Positions 30,759 to 40,688 are shown, counted from the stretch's first letter. The stretch: DNA of 64,000 nt from Pseudomonas sp. MYb60 (GCF_002979555.1 NZ_PCOZ01000006.1:124001-188000), one strand, 5' to 3'. The notes: generated by a model not told the origin, from the letters alone. Made by a program: numbers and translations.

Positions 30759-31110
30759 AGACACTTTCTCACCAGGCTGCCTCTTATATCGAGGCAAATT
30801 TCTTTTCAATTCAACCGGTTACCTTCCACGCCGAACGTACGCCGGCTTAGCGGGGGCAAAAGGGAGGTCATTGTACACACCGACACAGACGCTCACAAAT
30901 TTAGCGACGAAATGTCGCAAATCTATGTCGCATTTATGAAAGGTTTAAAGCGATATGCTGTGCTAGTCAAAACTTTTTTAATTCTGACCGCTACGACTCA
31001 AAAGCTACTGTGACGCAGACACCACAAAGCGCGCGGCCCTTAGGGGACTGCACGCCATGCGATTTTTTTTGAGGTGCCGGGAGGGCGGCCTGGGTAAGGC
31101 CGCCGGATCT
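30759..31110. promoter_or_regulatory. Intergenic region upstream of gltB
   Basis: A 352-base gap between gltB and the damX-like gene, both on the minus strand. It holds the gltB leader (about 110 bases) and a promoter candidate. A GC-rich hairpin lies at 31085-31103 (GCGGCCT / AGGCCGC) just downstream of the damX-like stop, with no T-run. No small ORF is convincing. Confidence 0.5.
30870..30898 (-). promoter_or_regulatory. Candidate sigma-70 promoter of gltBD
   Basis: On the minus strand, -35 TTGTGA (30898-30893), 17-base spacer and -10 TACAAT (30875-30870, 5/6 to consensus). Transcription would start near 30863 and give a leader of roughly 105 bases before the gltB ATG. Confidence 0.5.
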
Positions 31111-32676
31111 TCAGCGAGTTGCTGCCAGTTCTTGTTGAACGCTGGCGACAGTGCGAGGCCAAGGTTTACCAGCCTGAACCTTCGCTGGCAAGGCCTTGAT
31201 AGCAGAATCGGCGGCTGCACGGCTGGAGAAGTTGCCGTAGGTGATCACGTAGAGAGGCTTGCCGTTGAGCACTTTCTTGAAATAACGGTACTCGCCGCCC
31301 TGCTCTTTCACGAACGCCTGGGCGTTGGCTTCCGAGCTGGTGCCGAGGATCTGCACCACGAAGTTGCTGGCAGGCTGGCTACCATACCAACCGCTGCCCG
31401 CAGCACCGGCCTTGGCGACGGTGGCGGCGGGTTTCTCAGCAGGCTTGGTGACCGGCGCCGGAGCTGGTTTGGCCGCCGGGGCTGGCGCGGCTGGCTTGGT
31501 CACAGGCGCTGGCTTGGCAGTAGCGACGGTCGGGGCCGGCGTCGGCTTGGCAACCGCAGCTGGCTGGCCGGCTGGCACGCCTGCAGGCGGCGCGGTGGTG
31601 GTCACGGTCGGCGGTGTAGCGCTGGAGCCTTCCACCGGCACGCCGTCGTCGCCTTCGGAGATGCCACCGGCTTCTTCGGCGAGCGGGCCGCGCATGACGG
31701 GCTGGCCGACCATCGGCAGGTTGGTCGGCTGGCCGGAGTTGGCGAACTCAACGTTTGGCGTGGGTTTGCCCAGTGGCAACTGCGCCTGTTCGGTTGGCGC
31801 GCCGGCGGTGGTCGGCGCCTTGCTGCGGCCCGGGATCAACCAGGCAGCGGCAACAGCGACCACGACAACGGCAGAAATTGCCAATACGTGCTTCTTCGGC
31901 ATAGTGAACCCCATCTTTGGACGCTTGACCGCAGAGCGGCTGGCAATCATGGCTTCGATCATGGCATCGCGGGCAACCTGGTTGATGGTGCCAGGCCAGC
32001 CGTCGGAGCTTTCGTGAATATCAGAGATCTGTTGTGCGGAGAAAAGTTCGATACCGGCCCCGGCGCCCTCAAGGCGTTGTGCCAGGTATTCGCGGGTCTC
32101 TTCCTCTTCATACGGCTGCAATTCGATGACGTGGAACAGCTCCTGCTCGCCGCTGATCTGCTCGAGGTCGGCGATCAACGACGACTCGCCAAACAGGAAC
32201 ACGTGGGGGCGGCCTTCCGGCGTACCCGCGGCCAGTGCCAGCAGCGCTTCCAAGGCGGACTCGTCGAGCTGCTCGGCGTCATCCACCAGCAGATAGACTT
32301 CCTGGCCGGTAAGGCCCAGTTGCACCACTTGCTTGAGGATTGCGTTCGGCTCGGCAGTCGCCACGTCCAGCGACTGGGCGACCTGGCGCAGCACGCCGGC
32401 CGCATCGCCAGCCCCGCGGGCCGACACCACCACGCTCTGCACCGACTGCTTGTTGGTGCTCGCCACCAGGGCCTGGCGCAGCAAGGTCTTGCCGCTGCCC
32501 AACGGGCCAGTGACTACCAGCAGCAACTGGCTGTAGCGGGCGAGATGGTGCAACTGCCCCAGCACTGGCTTGCGCTGCGCCGGGAAGAATTTGAAACCAG
32601 GCACCCGTGGAGCAAATGGGTCGTGGCTTAGCTGGTAATGGCCGAGGAACGCCTCGTCGGCATGCAAACTAGTCAT
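31111..32676 (-). CDS. AAA ATPase with C-terminal SPOR domain (DamX-like)
   Basis: A 521-residue protein of the DamX type. It has an N-terminal ExeA-like ATPase with Walker A GPLGSGKT (57-64) and Walker B VYLLVDDAEQL, one membrane helix near 260-282 (HVLAISAVVVVAVAAAWLIP), a long Pro/Ala/Thr/Lys-rich linker, and a C-terminal SPOR domain (about 440-515) that binds denuded peptidoglycan at the septum. It takes part in cell division and lies downstream of aroB, an order conserved in gamma-proteobacteria. The ATPase is cytosolic and the SPOR domain periplasmic. Confidence 0.9.
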   Translation of the reverse strand: MTSLHADEAFLGHYQLSHDPFAPRVPGFKFFPAQRKPVLGQLHHLARYSQLLLVVTGPLGSGKTLLRQALVASTNKQSVQSVVVSARGAGDAAGVLRQVAQSLDVATAEPNAILKQVVQLGLTGQEVYLLVDDAEQLDESALEALLALAAGTPEGRPHVFLFGESSLIADLEQISGEQELFHVIELQPYEEEETREYLAQRLEGAGAGIELFSAQQISDIHESSDGWPGTINQVARDAMIEAMIASRSAVKRPKMGFTMPKKHVLAISAVVVVAVAAAWLIPGRSKAPTTAGAPTEQAQLPLGKPTPNVEFANSGQPTNLPMVGQPVMRGPLAEEAGGISEGDDGVPVEGSSATPPTVTTTAPPAGVPAGQPAAVAKPTPAPTVATAKPAPVTKPAAPAPAAKPAPAPVTKPAEKPAATVAKAGAAGSGWYGSQPASNFVVQILGTSSEANAQAFVKEQGGEYRYFKKVLNGKPLYVITYGNFSSRAAADSAIKALPAKVQAGKPWPRTVASVQQELAATR

Positions 32677-32686
32677 CGCGATCTTA

Positions 32687-33787
32687 TTAACCTTTCAGCT
32701 GAGCCAGGGCGCGGTAATCCGCTCCCAGCGTGGCCTGTAGAATCTCTTTTGGATAATCGTCGGTCACCACCGCTTCGCCCATGTGGCGCAGCAGCACCAG
32801 TCGCAGTCGACCGTCGATCACTTTCTTGTCTATCGCCATATGTTCGAGGAAGTCCGCCTCGGTCATCTCCTCAGGCGGAATGACCGGCAAACCGGCGCGC
32901 TGGAACAGGCGGATACCGCGATCACGCTCCTGGGCGCTGATCCAGCCCAGGCGATGCGACATCTCCAATGCCATCACCGTGCCAGCTGCTACGGCCTCCC
33001 CATGCAACCACACACCATAGCCCATGTGCGTTTCGATCGCATGGCCGAAGGTGTGGCCGAGGTTCAAGGTGGCGCGCACACCGGACTCCCGCTCGTCGGC
33101 GTTCACCACCAACGCCTTGGCGGCGCAGGAACGGGAAATCGCTTCGGTAAGGGCGACCTGGTCGAGGTTGCGCAGCGCATCGACATGCTCTTCCAGCCAG
33201 GCCAGGAACGGCTCGTCGCAGATCAACCCGTACTTGATGACTTCCGCCAGGCCCGCCGACAACTCGCGCGGCGGCAAGGTGTTGAGGGTCGCGGTGTCGA
33301 TCAGCACGGCCTGCGGCTGGTAGAACGCACCCACCATGTTCTTGCCCAGCGGGTGGTTGATACCGGTCTTGCCGCCCACCGACGAATCGACCTGGGACAG
33401 CAAGGTGGTCGGCACCTGGATAAAATCCACGCCGCGCTGGTAGCAGGCTGCCGCGAAGCCGGCCATGTCACCGATTACCCCGCCGCCCAGGGCGATCACG
33501 GTGGTGCGGCGGTCGTGCCGAGCGGTCAGCAGGCCATCGAAGATCAGCTGAAGGGTTTCCCAGTTCTTGTGGGCTTCGCCGTCGGGCAGGATCACAGAGA
33601 TCACCGAATATGCCGACAGGCTGCGGCTCAGACGCTCAAGATACAGCGGCGCGACCGTTTCGTTGGAGATGATCGCCACTTGCCGCCCGGCAATGTGCGG
33701 GGTGAGCAACTCGGGTTGGTCCAACAGACCTTCACCAATATGGATCGGGTAGCTGCGCTCGCCTAGATCGACCTTAAGTGTCTGCAT
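32687..33787 (-). CDS. aroB: 3-dehydroquinate synthase
   Basis: A 366-residue enzyme converting DAHP to 3-dehydroquinate, step two of the shikimate pathway. NAD-binding [13 protein letters not shown] lies near 102-114, and the metal-binding and substrate residues are in [19 protein letters not shown] [11 protein letters not shown]. Start ATG 33787 gives the family N-terminus [15 protein letters not shown]; the upstream extension is rejected. It follows aroK on the same strand and probably shares its transcript. Confidence 0.97.
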   Translation of the reverse strand: MQTLKVDLGERSYPIHIGEGLLDQPELLTPHIAGRQVAIISNETVAPLYLERLSRSLSAYSVISVILPDGEAHKNWETLQLIFDGLLTARHDRRTTVIALGGGVIGDMAGFAAACYQRGVDFIQVPTTLLSQVDSSVGGKTGINHPLGKNMVGAFYQPQAVLIDTATLNTLPPRELSAGLAEVIKYGLICDEPFLAWLEEHVDALRNLDQVALTEAISRSCAAKALVVNADERESGVRATLNLGHTFGHAIETHMGYGVWLHGEAVAAGTVMALEMSHRLGWISAQERDRGIRLFQRAGLPVIPPEEMTEADFLEHMAIDKKVIDGRLRLVLLRHMGEAVVTDDYPKEILQATLGADYRALAQLKG

Positions 33788-33912
33788 GTGTCCCCGCGTT
33801 AGAGATGGTGTGACGATCGGCAACGTCGCGATCCGACGCTGCCTGATGGCTCTACGCCACACCCCGAGGGGTGATGACGCGCCGCCGAGGATAGCGCATT
33901 TCTGGCCTGGCT

Positions 33913-34431
33913 TTAACGGGGTGGCAGCCGATGCAGGCGCTCGAGAATGTCGAGGACCACCATACGCGGCGGCCGCTCATCGGTTTCCACCACCAGATCG
34001 GCGATTTCCCGGTAGAGCGGATCACGCAGGGTGAGCAGGTCCCGCAGGGTCTTCTCCGGGTTGGCGGTACGCAACAGCGGGCGATTGCGATCGCGGGCGG
34101 TGCGGCCGACCTGCTGCTCGACCGACGCATGCAGATAGACCACCCGACCCCCGGCATGCAGCGCCCGGCGGTTTTCCTCGCGCATCACGGCACCACCACC
34201 CGTGGCCAATACCACGCCGTCGAGGCCGCACAGCTCGGCGATCATCGCCTGCTCGCGGTCACGAAAGCCCAGTTCGCCTTCCTTATCGAAGATCCATGGG
34301 ATATTGGCACCCGTGCGCAATTCAATTTCCTTGTCGGAATCTTTGAACGGCAGGCGCAGCTCTTTGGCCAGCAAACGGCCGATGGTGCTTTTTCCAGCCC
34401 CCATCGGTCCTACAAGAATCAAATTTCGCAC
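33913..34431 (-). CDS. aroK: Shikimate kinase
   Basis: A 172-residue P-loop kinase that phosphorylates shikimate at the 3-hydroxyl. Walker [10 protein letters not shown] is at 8-16, the substrate motif DSDKEIE near 34-40, and [11 protein letters not shown] near 80-90. It begins four bases after the pilQ stop on the same strand, so it belongs to the pilM-Q/aroKB operon seen in many gamma-proteobacteria. Confidence 0.97.
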   Translation of the reverse strand: MRNLILVGPMGAGKSTIGRLLAKELRLPFKDSDKEIELRTGANIPWIFDKEGELGFRDREQAMIAELCGLDGVVLATGGGAVMREENRRALHAGGRVVYLHASVEQQVGRTARDRNRPLLRTANPEKTLRDLLTLRDPLYREIADLVVETDERPPRMVVLDILERLHRLPPR

Positions 34432-34435
34432 AGAA

Positions 34436-35818
34436 TCAACGACTCACAGCAATCGCCTGGTTATTCATAATACGCGGAGTCAGGAATACCAGCAGCTCGG
34501 ATTTTTTCTCCGCCAGCACATCGCGCCGGAAAAGGCGGCCAAGATACGGCACATCGCCCAAAAATGGCACTTTATCTACCACTTTGCTTTGGGTATTGGA
34601 GAAAACCCCGCCAATCACGATGGTCTCGCCATCCTTGACCAGTACTTTGGCGTTGACCTCATTCTTCTTGATCGGCGGCACGTCGTTGAGCTTATTCAGG
34701 TAGTCGGGCTCGTCCTTGGTGACCTTGACCTCCATGATCACGCGGTCGTCCGGGGTGATGTGCGGCGTGACCTCCAGGGACAGCGAGGCCTCCTTGAACG
34801 ACACGGAGGTGGCACCACTGGAGCTGGATTCCTGGTAGGGAATCTCGGTGCCCTTGAGGATGCGTGCAGTTTCCTTGTCGGATGTCACCACCTTGGGCTG
34901 CGAGACGATTTCACCGTTGCCGGTTTTTTCCATGGCCGTCAGCTCGAGGTCCAGCAGCAGGTTGTCGGTGATGAACGCGATACCCAGGCCGGAGGTGCCG
35001 GTCAGCGAGCCCAGGTCCACGAACGGCGAGCTGGGGGGATTTTCCGGCATCTGCGCACCGTCGGGCAGCGGCTTCGGCAGGCCGCCCGCGGCCCAGTTGC
35101 CGCGATTGAGCCGCCCTCCCCAACGCGCACCGAGGCTCTTGTCGTAGTCCACATTGGCCTCCACGATCCGCGCTTCGATCATCACCTGGCGCACCGGAAT
35201 GTCCAGTTGCGCCACGATCCGCCGCAGTTCCTCCAGCCGCTCACCCGTCTGGTAGGCGATGATAGTGTTGGTGCGATCGTCCACCGCCACCGAGCCGCGC
35301 TCATCGGTAAAGCCCTCCAGGCCCGTCATCGACTGGAACAACTTGGCCAGGTCCGACGCCTTGGCGTAGTTGACCTGCAACAGCTCCCGGCGCAAGGGCG
35401 CCAGGTCGGCCATTTGCTTGCGTGACTCCAGTACCAGCAGTTCGCGGGCAGCCAATTCCTCGGCGGGCGCCACCAGCAACACCCCGGCCTTGACGCGTTT
35501 ATCCAGACCCTTGGCTTGCAGGACCAGATCAAGCGCCTGGTCCCAGGGCACATCCTTGAGGCGCAAGGTGATCGAGCCTTGCACCTCGTCGCTGGCGACC
35601 AGGTTAAGGCCGGCTACATCGGCGATTTGCTGCAACACGGCGCGCAATTCGATGTGCTGGAAGTTGAGGTTAAGCTTGTCGCCACTGTAGTTGCCCGATG
35701 CCGCGCTCCCAGGAGGTGGCAGCTGGATCAGGTCTACGCGGGCGGGCACAGCCAACGCCATCGGTGCCGTGAACGCTATCCATAGCGCCACACCGAAGGA
35801 CGAGAAAGTCCTTTTCAT
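34436..35818 (-). CDS. pilQ: Type IV pilus secretin PilQ, short form lacking AMIN domains
   Basis: A 460-residue outer-membrane secretin. A signal peptide (1-24) is followed almost at once by the STN/N0 domain (about 46-110), an N1 domain ([27 protein letters not shown]), and the secretin domain ending in [15 protein letters not shown] and [11 protein letters not shown]. Full PilQ proteins are about 700 residues and carry two peptidoglycan-binding AMIN domains before N0; none is here. No frameshift is evident at the N-terminus, and the pilQ start is a normal 13 bases after the PilO-PilP fusion. The pore-forming part looks intact. Confidence 0.9.
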   Translation of the reverse strand: MKRTFSSFGVALWIAFTAPMALAVPARVDLIQLPPPGSAASGNYSGDKLNLNFQHIELRAVLQQIADVAGLNLVASDEVQGSITLRLKDVPWDQALDLVLQAKGLDKRVKAGVLLVAPAEELAARELLVLESRKQMADLAPLRRELLQVNYAKASDLAKLFQSMTGLEGFTDERGSVAVDDRTNTIIAYQTGERLEELRRIVAQLDIPVRQVMIEARIVEANVDYDKSLGARWGGRLNRGNWAAGGLPKPLPDGAQMPENPPSSPFVDLGSLTGTSGLGIAFITDNLLLDLELTAMEKTGNGEIVSQPKVVTSDKETARILKGTEIPYQESSSSGATSVSFKEASLSLEVTPHITPDDRVIMEVKVTKDEPDYLNKLNDVPPIKKNEVNAKVLVKDGETIVIGGVFSNTQSKVVDKVPFLGDVPYLGRLFRRDVLAEKKSELLVFLTPRIMNNQAIAVSR

Positions 35819-35831
35819 TGCTTCGATTCCG

Positions 35832-36803
35832 TTATGAGTTGACGTTTAACATCAGGGTTCGACGGCGCTCCAGCCACGCGCCCTGTTTGTCGGGAACGTG
35901 TTCAACCAGTTCGATGTAGCCATCATGGATTGCGCTGACCCGACCATGGTCCAGCCCCAGGTAGTCGCCGACCGCGACGCGATGAACGGTGGAGGCCGCA
36001 CGCAGCAGGGCAAAAACCTGCGTCCCGCGAGACAGGGTGCCGACCATTTCGAACTGATCGACCGCCACGCTCTCCAGAACTCCGCGAGGCCGGGTGAGGT
36101 CCGGCGGCTGGGCCGCCCGGCCGGGCACATGATCGACCTGCAACGCCACCGGCAGGAAAGGATCCCGCAAGCCGGCCGGGTCGTAGACAAACGAGGGCCG
36201 GTGCTCGGCAACTTCGCCCGCCCAGCCACCCGGCTGCGCTCGCCAATACGTCTTGGCCAACACTTCCAGCCTCAGCAGATTGCCATCAGGGCGCAGTACC
36301 AGGTCATGCACCGTCGCGATGCGCGACAGCCCACCGAGCGCACTGACGAACATCGCCAGGTCGTGATACCCGCCTGCGACACCTATTTGCACCGGCTGCT
36401 CAGTGAACAGCGGGCCTCGCTTTTCATCCAGCGGGGTCACACCCTCTACCAGCAAACCGTTGGCCAAGGTCAAGCGGGCGATATCGTCCAGCAGGCCGGG
36501 CATTTCGGACTCATCCGGCAACGGCTGCAACAGCTGGTTGAACGCCGACTGCATCGATTGGAACTGATGCAGACGCGCCTCAAGGCCGCTTGCCAGCGTT
36601 TTCTTGTGCGCCAATTGCTGTTGCAGGGCCTCCTCCCGCGTCTCGACCGTTTGTAACCGCTCCCGTGCGGGGCTCAGGTACACAAGGTCACCCACCGCAA
36701 AAACCGCACAGGCCAGCGCACAGCCCAGCAGAACCTTGCCGGGGAGTGGCCATTTTGCAGCGTTGTGAGTGAGTGCGGAAAGATTGAGCCTGGGCAGGCT
36801 CAA
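35832..36803 (-). CDS. pilO-pilP: Natural PilO-PilP fusion protein of the type IV pilus alignment complex
   Basis: A single 323-residue frame covers two proteins that are separate elsewhere. Residues 1-195 are PilO: one membrane helix (about 23-43), a coiled coil (48-92) and a ferredoxin-like core. Residues 204-323 are PilP: FVYDPAGLRDPFLP, LESVAVDQFEMVGTL, VAVGDYLGLDHGRVSAI and GAWLERRRTL. PilP is normally a lipoprotein; its lipobox is gone and the PilO helix now provides the anchor. It lies between pilN (overlap of four bases) and pilQ (13-base gap), exactly replacing the pilO and pilP genes. No internal start with a good ribosome-binding site is evident at the join. Confidence 0.9.
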   Translation of the reverse strand: MSLPRLNLSALTHNAAKWPLPGKVLLGCALACAVFAVGDLVYLSPARERLQTVETREEALQQQLAHKKTLASGLEARLHQFQSMQSAFNQLLQPLPDESEMPGLLDDIARLTLANGLLVEGVTPLDEKRGPLFTEQPVQIGVAGGYHDLAMFVSALGGLSRIATVHDLVLRPDGNLLRLEVLAKTYWRAQPGGWAGEVAEHRPSFVYDPAGLRDPFLPVALQVDHVPGRAAQPPDLTRPRGVLESVAVDQFEMVGTLSRGTQVFALLRAASTVHRVAVGDYLGLDHGRVSAIHDGYIELVEHVPDKQGAWLERRRTLMLNVNS

Positions 36804-37354
36804 GGCTGAGCCTCGGTGGACTCTCCCTGGCGCACCATCAACTGAAACTCGTTGTTGCCGCGCGCGCCATCGGTGCGCACATGCTGCAAGCGAGTGGAAT
36901 GGGCGCCTTCGGCAGCTTCCAGGCGGCGCATCAATTGGGCGATGTCCTGGCTGGATTCAGCGCTGCCGCTGATGCTCACCGTGTCGCCCTTTGCCACCAC
37001 CTCATGCAAGTGCACACCTTCGGGCACTGCCCGCGCCAACTGGTCCAACAGCTGGGCGCTGGATGACCGGGCTTCGTGCAGGTCCTGCACTACCTTCATG
37101 CGCTCTGCCAGTTGCTGGCTTTGCAGCTGCAGGTCATCGAGCGTGCGAATGCTCGAGTCGAGGACGGTTGCTTCCTTGTCCAGGTGGCTATTGCGTGTCA
37201 CCTGCCGGTCGATTGCCTGATCGATCACCTGGTCCGCCAGCCACACGGCGGCGAGCGCCACGCAGACGAACGCCAGCAGAAACGCGAGCAGATACTTGCG
37301 CCGCCGCTCTGCCAGCGCCTGGCGCCATGGCAAAAGGTTGATTCGTGTCTTCAA
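36800..37354 (-). CDS. pilN: Type IV pilus inner-membrane protein PilN
   Basis: A 184-residue bitopic protein. The N-terminal cytoplasmic tail begins MKTRINLLPWRQ, the conserved peptide that docks in PilM; a membrane helix (about 20-42) and a periplasmic coiled coil plus ferredoxin-like fold follow. TTG 37354 is the start: GGAG lies upstream, the codon overlaps the pilM stop (TTGA), and it gives the exact family N-terminus. Only the PilM-binding tail can be compared closely, and it is intact. Confidence 0.9.
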   Translation of the reverse strand: MKTRINLLPWRQALAERRRKYLLAFLLAFVCVALAAVWLADQVIDQAIDRQVTRNSHLDKEATVLDSSIRTLDDLQLQSQQLAERMKVVQDLHEARSSSAQLLDQLARAVPEGVHLHEVVAKGDTVSISGSAESSQDIAQLMRRLEAAEGAHSTRLQHVRTDGARGNNEFQLMVRQGESTEAQP

Positions 37355-38004
37355 GCGAAACTCCTCAGGGCCAACCCGCAAGCCACTCCCATTCCCCGGG
37401 CATCCACCGCCCATTGTGCACCATCGACGCGACGGCCCGGCGTGAAGCTGGCGAAATCCTGACCGCAAGCGCGCGCCAATGCAAACGCTTCGACGTCGAC
37501 CACCTTCGGCACCAGCCCGGCCAGGGCCAAAACGGCCACGCGGGCCTGCACCTGTTCCTTGAGGCACGCTGCCAGAACCACCTCCACCAACGCAGGATCC
37601 CTGGCCGAACGTCCTTGTACCTGAAAATCGAGGGCCATGTCGTCCAGCGGATAGGGGATGTATTGGTCCGCTTCCATCTGGATCATCCAGGCCATCTCAT
37701 CGTCGCTGAGGCCAGCCGCCAGTTCGATCACCCGGGTAATGACCGAAGGGCCGGCCACGACAGTGGCCGCACCCCGGACGGAGGTACCCAGGCGAGATAC
37801 GGCACTGTGCAGCGTGCGCCCGACACCTTCAAGGTCCAGCAGCGTGCCATCGACCACCGCATCGGCGGACAATGCCTGCTCGCAGTAAGCCTGGACACTG
37901 TAGCCCTTGGCTGAACGCCCCAATTCGACGAGGCGGATGGCCGCGTCGCTGATATCGACACCCAACAGGGTGCGGTCTTTTATGCCGAAAAATCCCTTTC
38001 CCAT
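37351..38004 (-). CDS. pilM: PilM with an internal deletion of the second ATPase lobe
   Basis: A 217-residue form of the actin-like protein PilM, which is about 350 residues elsewhere. Residues 1-180 match normally (TLLGVDIS, QMEADQYIPYPLDDMALDF, GLVPKVVDVEAFAL). The sequence then jumps to the family C-terminus GVACGLALRSF (206-216). About 130 residues are missing, including the phosphate-2 and adenosine motifs, while the reading frame stays open. The part that binds the PilN tail should be kept, but ATP binding is unlikely. ATG 38004 has AGGGAG four bases upstream. It is first in the pil operon. Confidence 0.88.
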   Translation of the reverse strand: MGKGFFGIKDRTLLGVDISDAAIRLVELGRSAKGYSVQAYCEQALSADAVVDGTLLDLEGVGRTLHSAVSRLGTSVRGAATVVAGPSVITRVIELAAGLSDDEMAWMIQMEADQYIPYPLDDMALDFQVQGRSARDPALVEVVLAACLKEQVQARVAVLALAGLVPKVVDVEAFALARACGQDFASFTPGRRVDGAQWAVDARGMGVACGLALRSFA

Positions 38005-38061
38005 AAAACTCCCTAAAACTTTGCCTGTCATACCGCCTGAATGGCGCCGGGCACCGCGCAT

Positions 38062-38222
38062 TCGGTCGGCTGGCTGCGCAGGCGCGAATGACGTCCGAAG
38101 CCGAAAAATGCTTTAATGCCCAGCGTTTTTTCCCGCTATTTATCTGCAGCTCGGGTTGATCCATCGTTTGCCATGCATGCCCCGACGCCTAACTCTTTCT
38201 TTTCTCTGGAAATCCAAAAGCC
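38062..38222. promoter_or_regulatory. Divergent pilM/ponA intergenic region
   Basis: A short gap between divergent genes. No strong promoter hexamers were assigned. The arrangement is conserved in Pseudomonas, and the promoters for both the pilus operon and ponA must lie here or just inside the genes. Confidence 0.4.
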
Positions 38223-40688
38223 TTGATTCGTCTGCTGAAGTTTTTCGGGTACTCCATAGTCGCTATTGTTTGCGGGCTGATGCTCGTGCTCAGCGGGGCC
38301 TACCTCTACCTTAGTCCGGGTTTGCCCTCCGTAGAGGCCCTCAGAAGTATCCAGTTGCAGATTCCTTTGCGGGTCTACAGCAGCGATGAAAAACTGATCG
38401 CGGAGTTCGGCGAAATGCGCCGCACACCGATTCGTTTTGCCGACATTCCGCCCAATTTCATCAGCGCCCTGCTCTCAGCCGAAGACGATAATTTTGCCAA
38501 CCACTATGGCGTCGACCCCAGCAGCCTGGTGCGTGCGGCGACACAACTGGTCAAGAGCGGACACATCCAGTCCGGCGGCAGCACCATCACCATGCAGGTG
38601 GCGAAGAACTTCTTCCTCACCAGCGAGCGCAGCTTTTCGCGCAAGGCCACCGAGATCCTGCTGGCCCTGCAAATCGAACGCCAGCTGACCAAGGACGAGA
38701 TCCTCGAGCTGTACGTCAACAAGATCTACCTGGGCAACCGCGCCTACGGTATCGAGGCGGCGTCGCAGGTCTACTACGGCAAGTCGATCCGTGACGCCAG
38801 CCTGGCGCAGATGGCGATGATCGCCGGTTTGCCGAAAGCGCCGTCGCGCTTCAACCCGCTGGCCAACCCGGCGCGCAGCAAAGAGCGTCGCGACTGGATC
38901 CTGGGGCGCATGTACAAGCTGGGCAAGATCGACCAGGCTGCCTATGAAAGCGCAGTGTCCGAGCCGCTCAACGCCAGTTATCACGTGCCGACGCCGGAAG
39001 TGAACGCCCCCTACATTGCTGAAATGGCGCGTGCCGAGATGGTCGGACGTTATGGCAGCGAGGCCTACACCGAAGGTTTCCGCGTCACCACCACCGTCCC
39101 GAGCGACACCCAGGAAATCGCCAATGAGGCGGTGCACTCGGGCCTGATCACTTACGACCAACGTCATGGCTACCGCGGGCCGGAATCGCGCCTGCCAGGC
39201 AAGACCCTCAGCGCCTGGACCACCGAGCTGGGCAAGCAGCGCGCCATCAGCGGCCTGGAGCCCGCCATCGTCACTCAGGTGAAGAAAGACGGCGTGCAGG
39301 TCCTGACGCGCACCGGCGAAGCCCACGTAGGCTGGGACAGCATGAAGTGGGCGCGACCGTTCCTGAACACCAACAGCATGGGCCCGCTGCCCAAGCAGCC
39401 GTCCGATGTGGCGCAGGTGGGCGATCTGATCCGCGTGCAACGCCAGCAGGACGACAGCCTCAAATTCAGCCAGGTGCCGCTGGCCCAGGGCGCCCTGGTC
39501 TCGCTGGACCCGCAGAATGGCGCGATCCGCGCCCTCGTGGGTGGCTTCGCCTTCGAGCAAAGCAATTACAACCGCGCCACCCAGGCCAAGCGCCAGCCGG
39601 GCTCGAGCTTCAAGCCGTTCATTTATAGTGCCGCGCTGGACAACGGCTACACCGCCGCCAGCCTGGTGAACGACGCACCGATCGTGTTCGTCGACGAATA
39701 CCTGGACAAGGTCTGGCGTCCGAAAAACGACACCAATACCTTCCTCGGCCCGATCCGCATCCGCGAGGCGCTGTACAAGTCGCGCAACCTGGTGTCGATC
39801 CGCCTGCTGCAGGCGATGGGCGTCGGCAAGACCATCGACTACATCACGCGCTTTGGCTTCAACAAGTCGGACCTGCCGCCCAACCTGTCCCTGGCCCTCG
39901 GCACCGCGACCCTCACGCCGATGGAAATCGCCACCGGCTGGAGCACCTTTGCCAACGGCGGCTACAAGATCGCACCGTACCTGATCGACAAGATCGAGAG
40001 CCGCAACGGTGACACCCTGTTCACCGCCAACCCGCCACGGGTACCAGGCGACGTGGTCAATGGCATCGCTGCGAGCGACGGCGTTGCCGCACCGACTAAC
40101 GGCGGCATCACCATTGAGCCAACTCCAGGAACAGCACCGATGGCCGATGCCACGACCCCGGCCGAGCCGCAAGCGCCCGCCGTGGCCGAGCGCATTGTGG
40201 ATGGCCGCACCACCTACATCCTCAACAGCATCCTGCAGGACGTGATCAAGAAGGGCACCGGCCGCCGCGCCCTGGCCCTGGGCCGTGCGGACATCGCGGG
40301 CAAGACCGGTACCACCAACGAATCCAAGGACGCCTGGTTCTCCGGCTATAACGCCGACTACGTGACCACCGTGTGGACCGGCTATGACCAGCCGGAAAGC
40401 CTGGGCCGTCGCGAGTTCGGCGGCACGGTCGCGCTGCCGATCTGGATGAGCTACATGGGCGCCGCGCTGAAGGACAAGCCGCTGCACACCCAACCGGAGC
40501 CGGAAGGCATCCTCAGCCTGCGGATCGACCCGATCAGCGGCCGTGCGGCGTCGCCAAGCACGCCGAATGCGTACTTCGAGTTGTTCAAGAGCGAAGACAC
40601 GCCGCCGTCGGTCAACGAGCTGGGTAATGGCGTGGCACCGGGCAGCCCGCTACCGGCAGATGAAGCGGCGCCGATCGATCTGTTCTAA
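38223..40688 (+). CDS. ponA: Penicillin-binding protein 1A
   Basis: An 821-residue bifunctional peptidoglycan synthase (also called mrcA). An N-terminal helix (about 8-30) anchors it in the inner membrane. The glycosyltransferase domain carries the catalytic Glu E87 in AEDDNFANHYG. The transpeptidase domain has SSFK near residue 461, SRN near 520 and KTGTTN near 694. The TTG start gives MIRLLKFF, which matches the usual N-terminus and is in the only sensible frame. The C-terminus ends in an acidic tail before a REP palindrome and terminator. Confidence 0.95.
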   Translation: MIRLLKFFGYSIVAIVCGLMLVLSGAYLYLSPGLPSVEALRSIQLQIPLRVYSSDEKLIAEFGEMRRTPIRFADIPPNFISALLSAEDDNFANHYGVDPSSLVRAATQLVKSGHIQSGGSTITMQVAKNFFLTSERSFSRKATEILLALQIERQLTKDEILELYVNKIYLGNRAYGIEAASQVYYGKSIRDASLAQMAMIAGLPKAPSRFNPLANPARSKERRDWILGRMYKLGKIDQAAYESAVSEPLNASYHVPTPEVNAPYIAEMARAEMVGRYGSEAYTEGFRVTTTVPSDTQEIANEAVHSGLITYDQRHGYRGPESRLPGKTLSAWTTELGKQRAISGLEPAIVTQVKKDGVQVLTRTGEAHVGWDSMKWARPFLNTNSMGPLPKQPSDVAQVGDLIRVQRQQDDSLKFSQVPLAQGALVSLDPQNGAIRALVGGFAFEQSNYNRATQAKRQPGSSFKPFIYSAALDNGYTAASLVNDAPIVFVDEYLDKVWRPKNDTNTFLGPIRIREALYKSRNLVSIRLLQAMGVGKTIDYITRFGFNKSDLPPNLSLALGTATLTPMEIATGWSTFANGGYKIAPYLIDKIESRNGDTLFTANPPRVPGDVVNGIAASDGVAAPTNGGITIEPTPGTAPMADATTPAEPQAPAVAERIVDGRTTYILNSILQDVIKKGTGRRALALGRADIAGKTGTTNESKDAWFSGYNADYVTTVWTGYDQPESLGRREFGGTVALPIWMSYMGAALKDKPLHTQPEPEGILSLRIDPISGRAASPSTPNAYFELFKSEDTPPSVNELGNGVAPGSPLPADEAAPIDLF

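Noticed and set aside
26328..31013. Very long open frames on the plus strand (613 and 887 residues) opposite gltB
   Set aside because: They mirror gltB codon bias in GC-rich DNA, have low-complexity composition rich in Gly/Val/His/Arg, and lack any domain. GltB on the minus strand is unmistakable.
31081..31104. Intrinsic terminator after the damX-like gene
   Set aside because: The stem is good but no T-tract follows on the minus strand, so it is mentioned only as a hairpin.
38475..40493. 672-residue minus-strand open frame opposite ponA
   Set aside because: A shadow of ponA, with Arg/Gly/Val-rich sequence and no motif, against clear PBP1A motifs on the plus strand.
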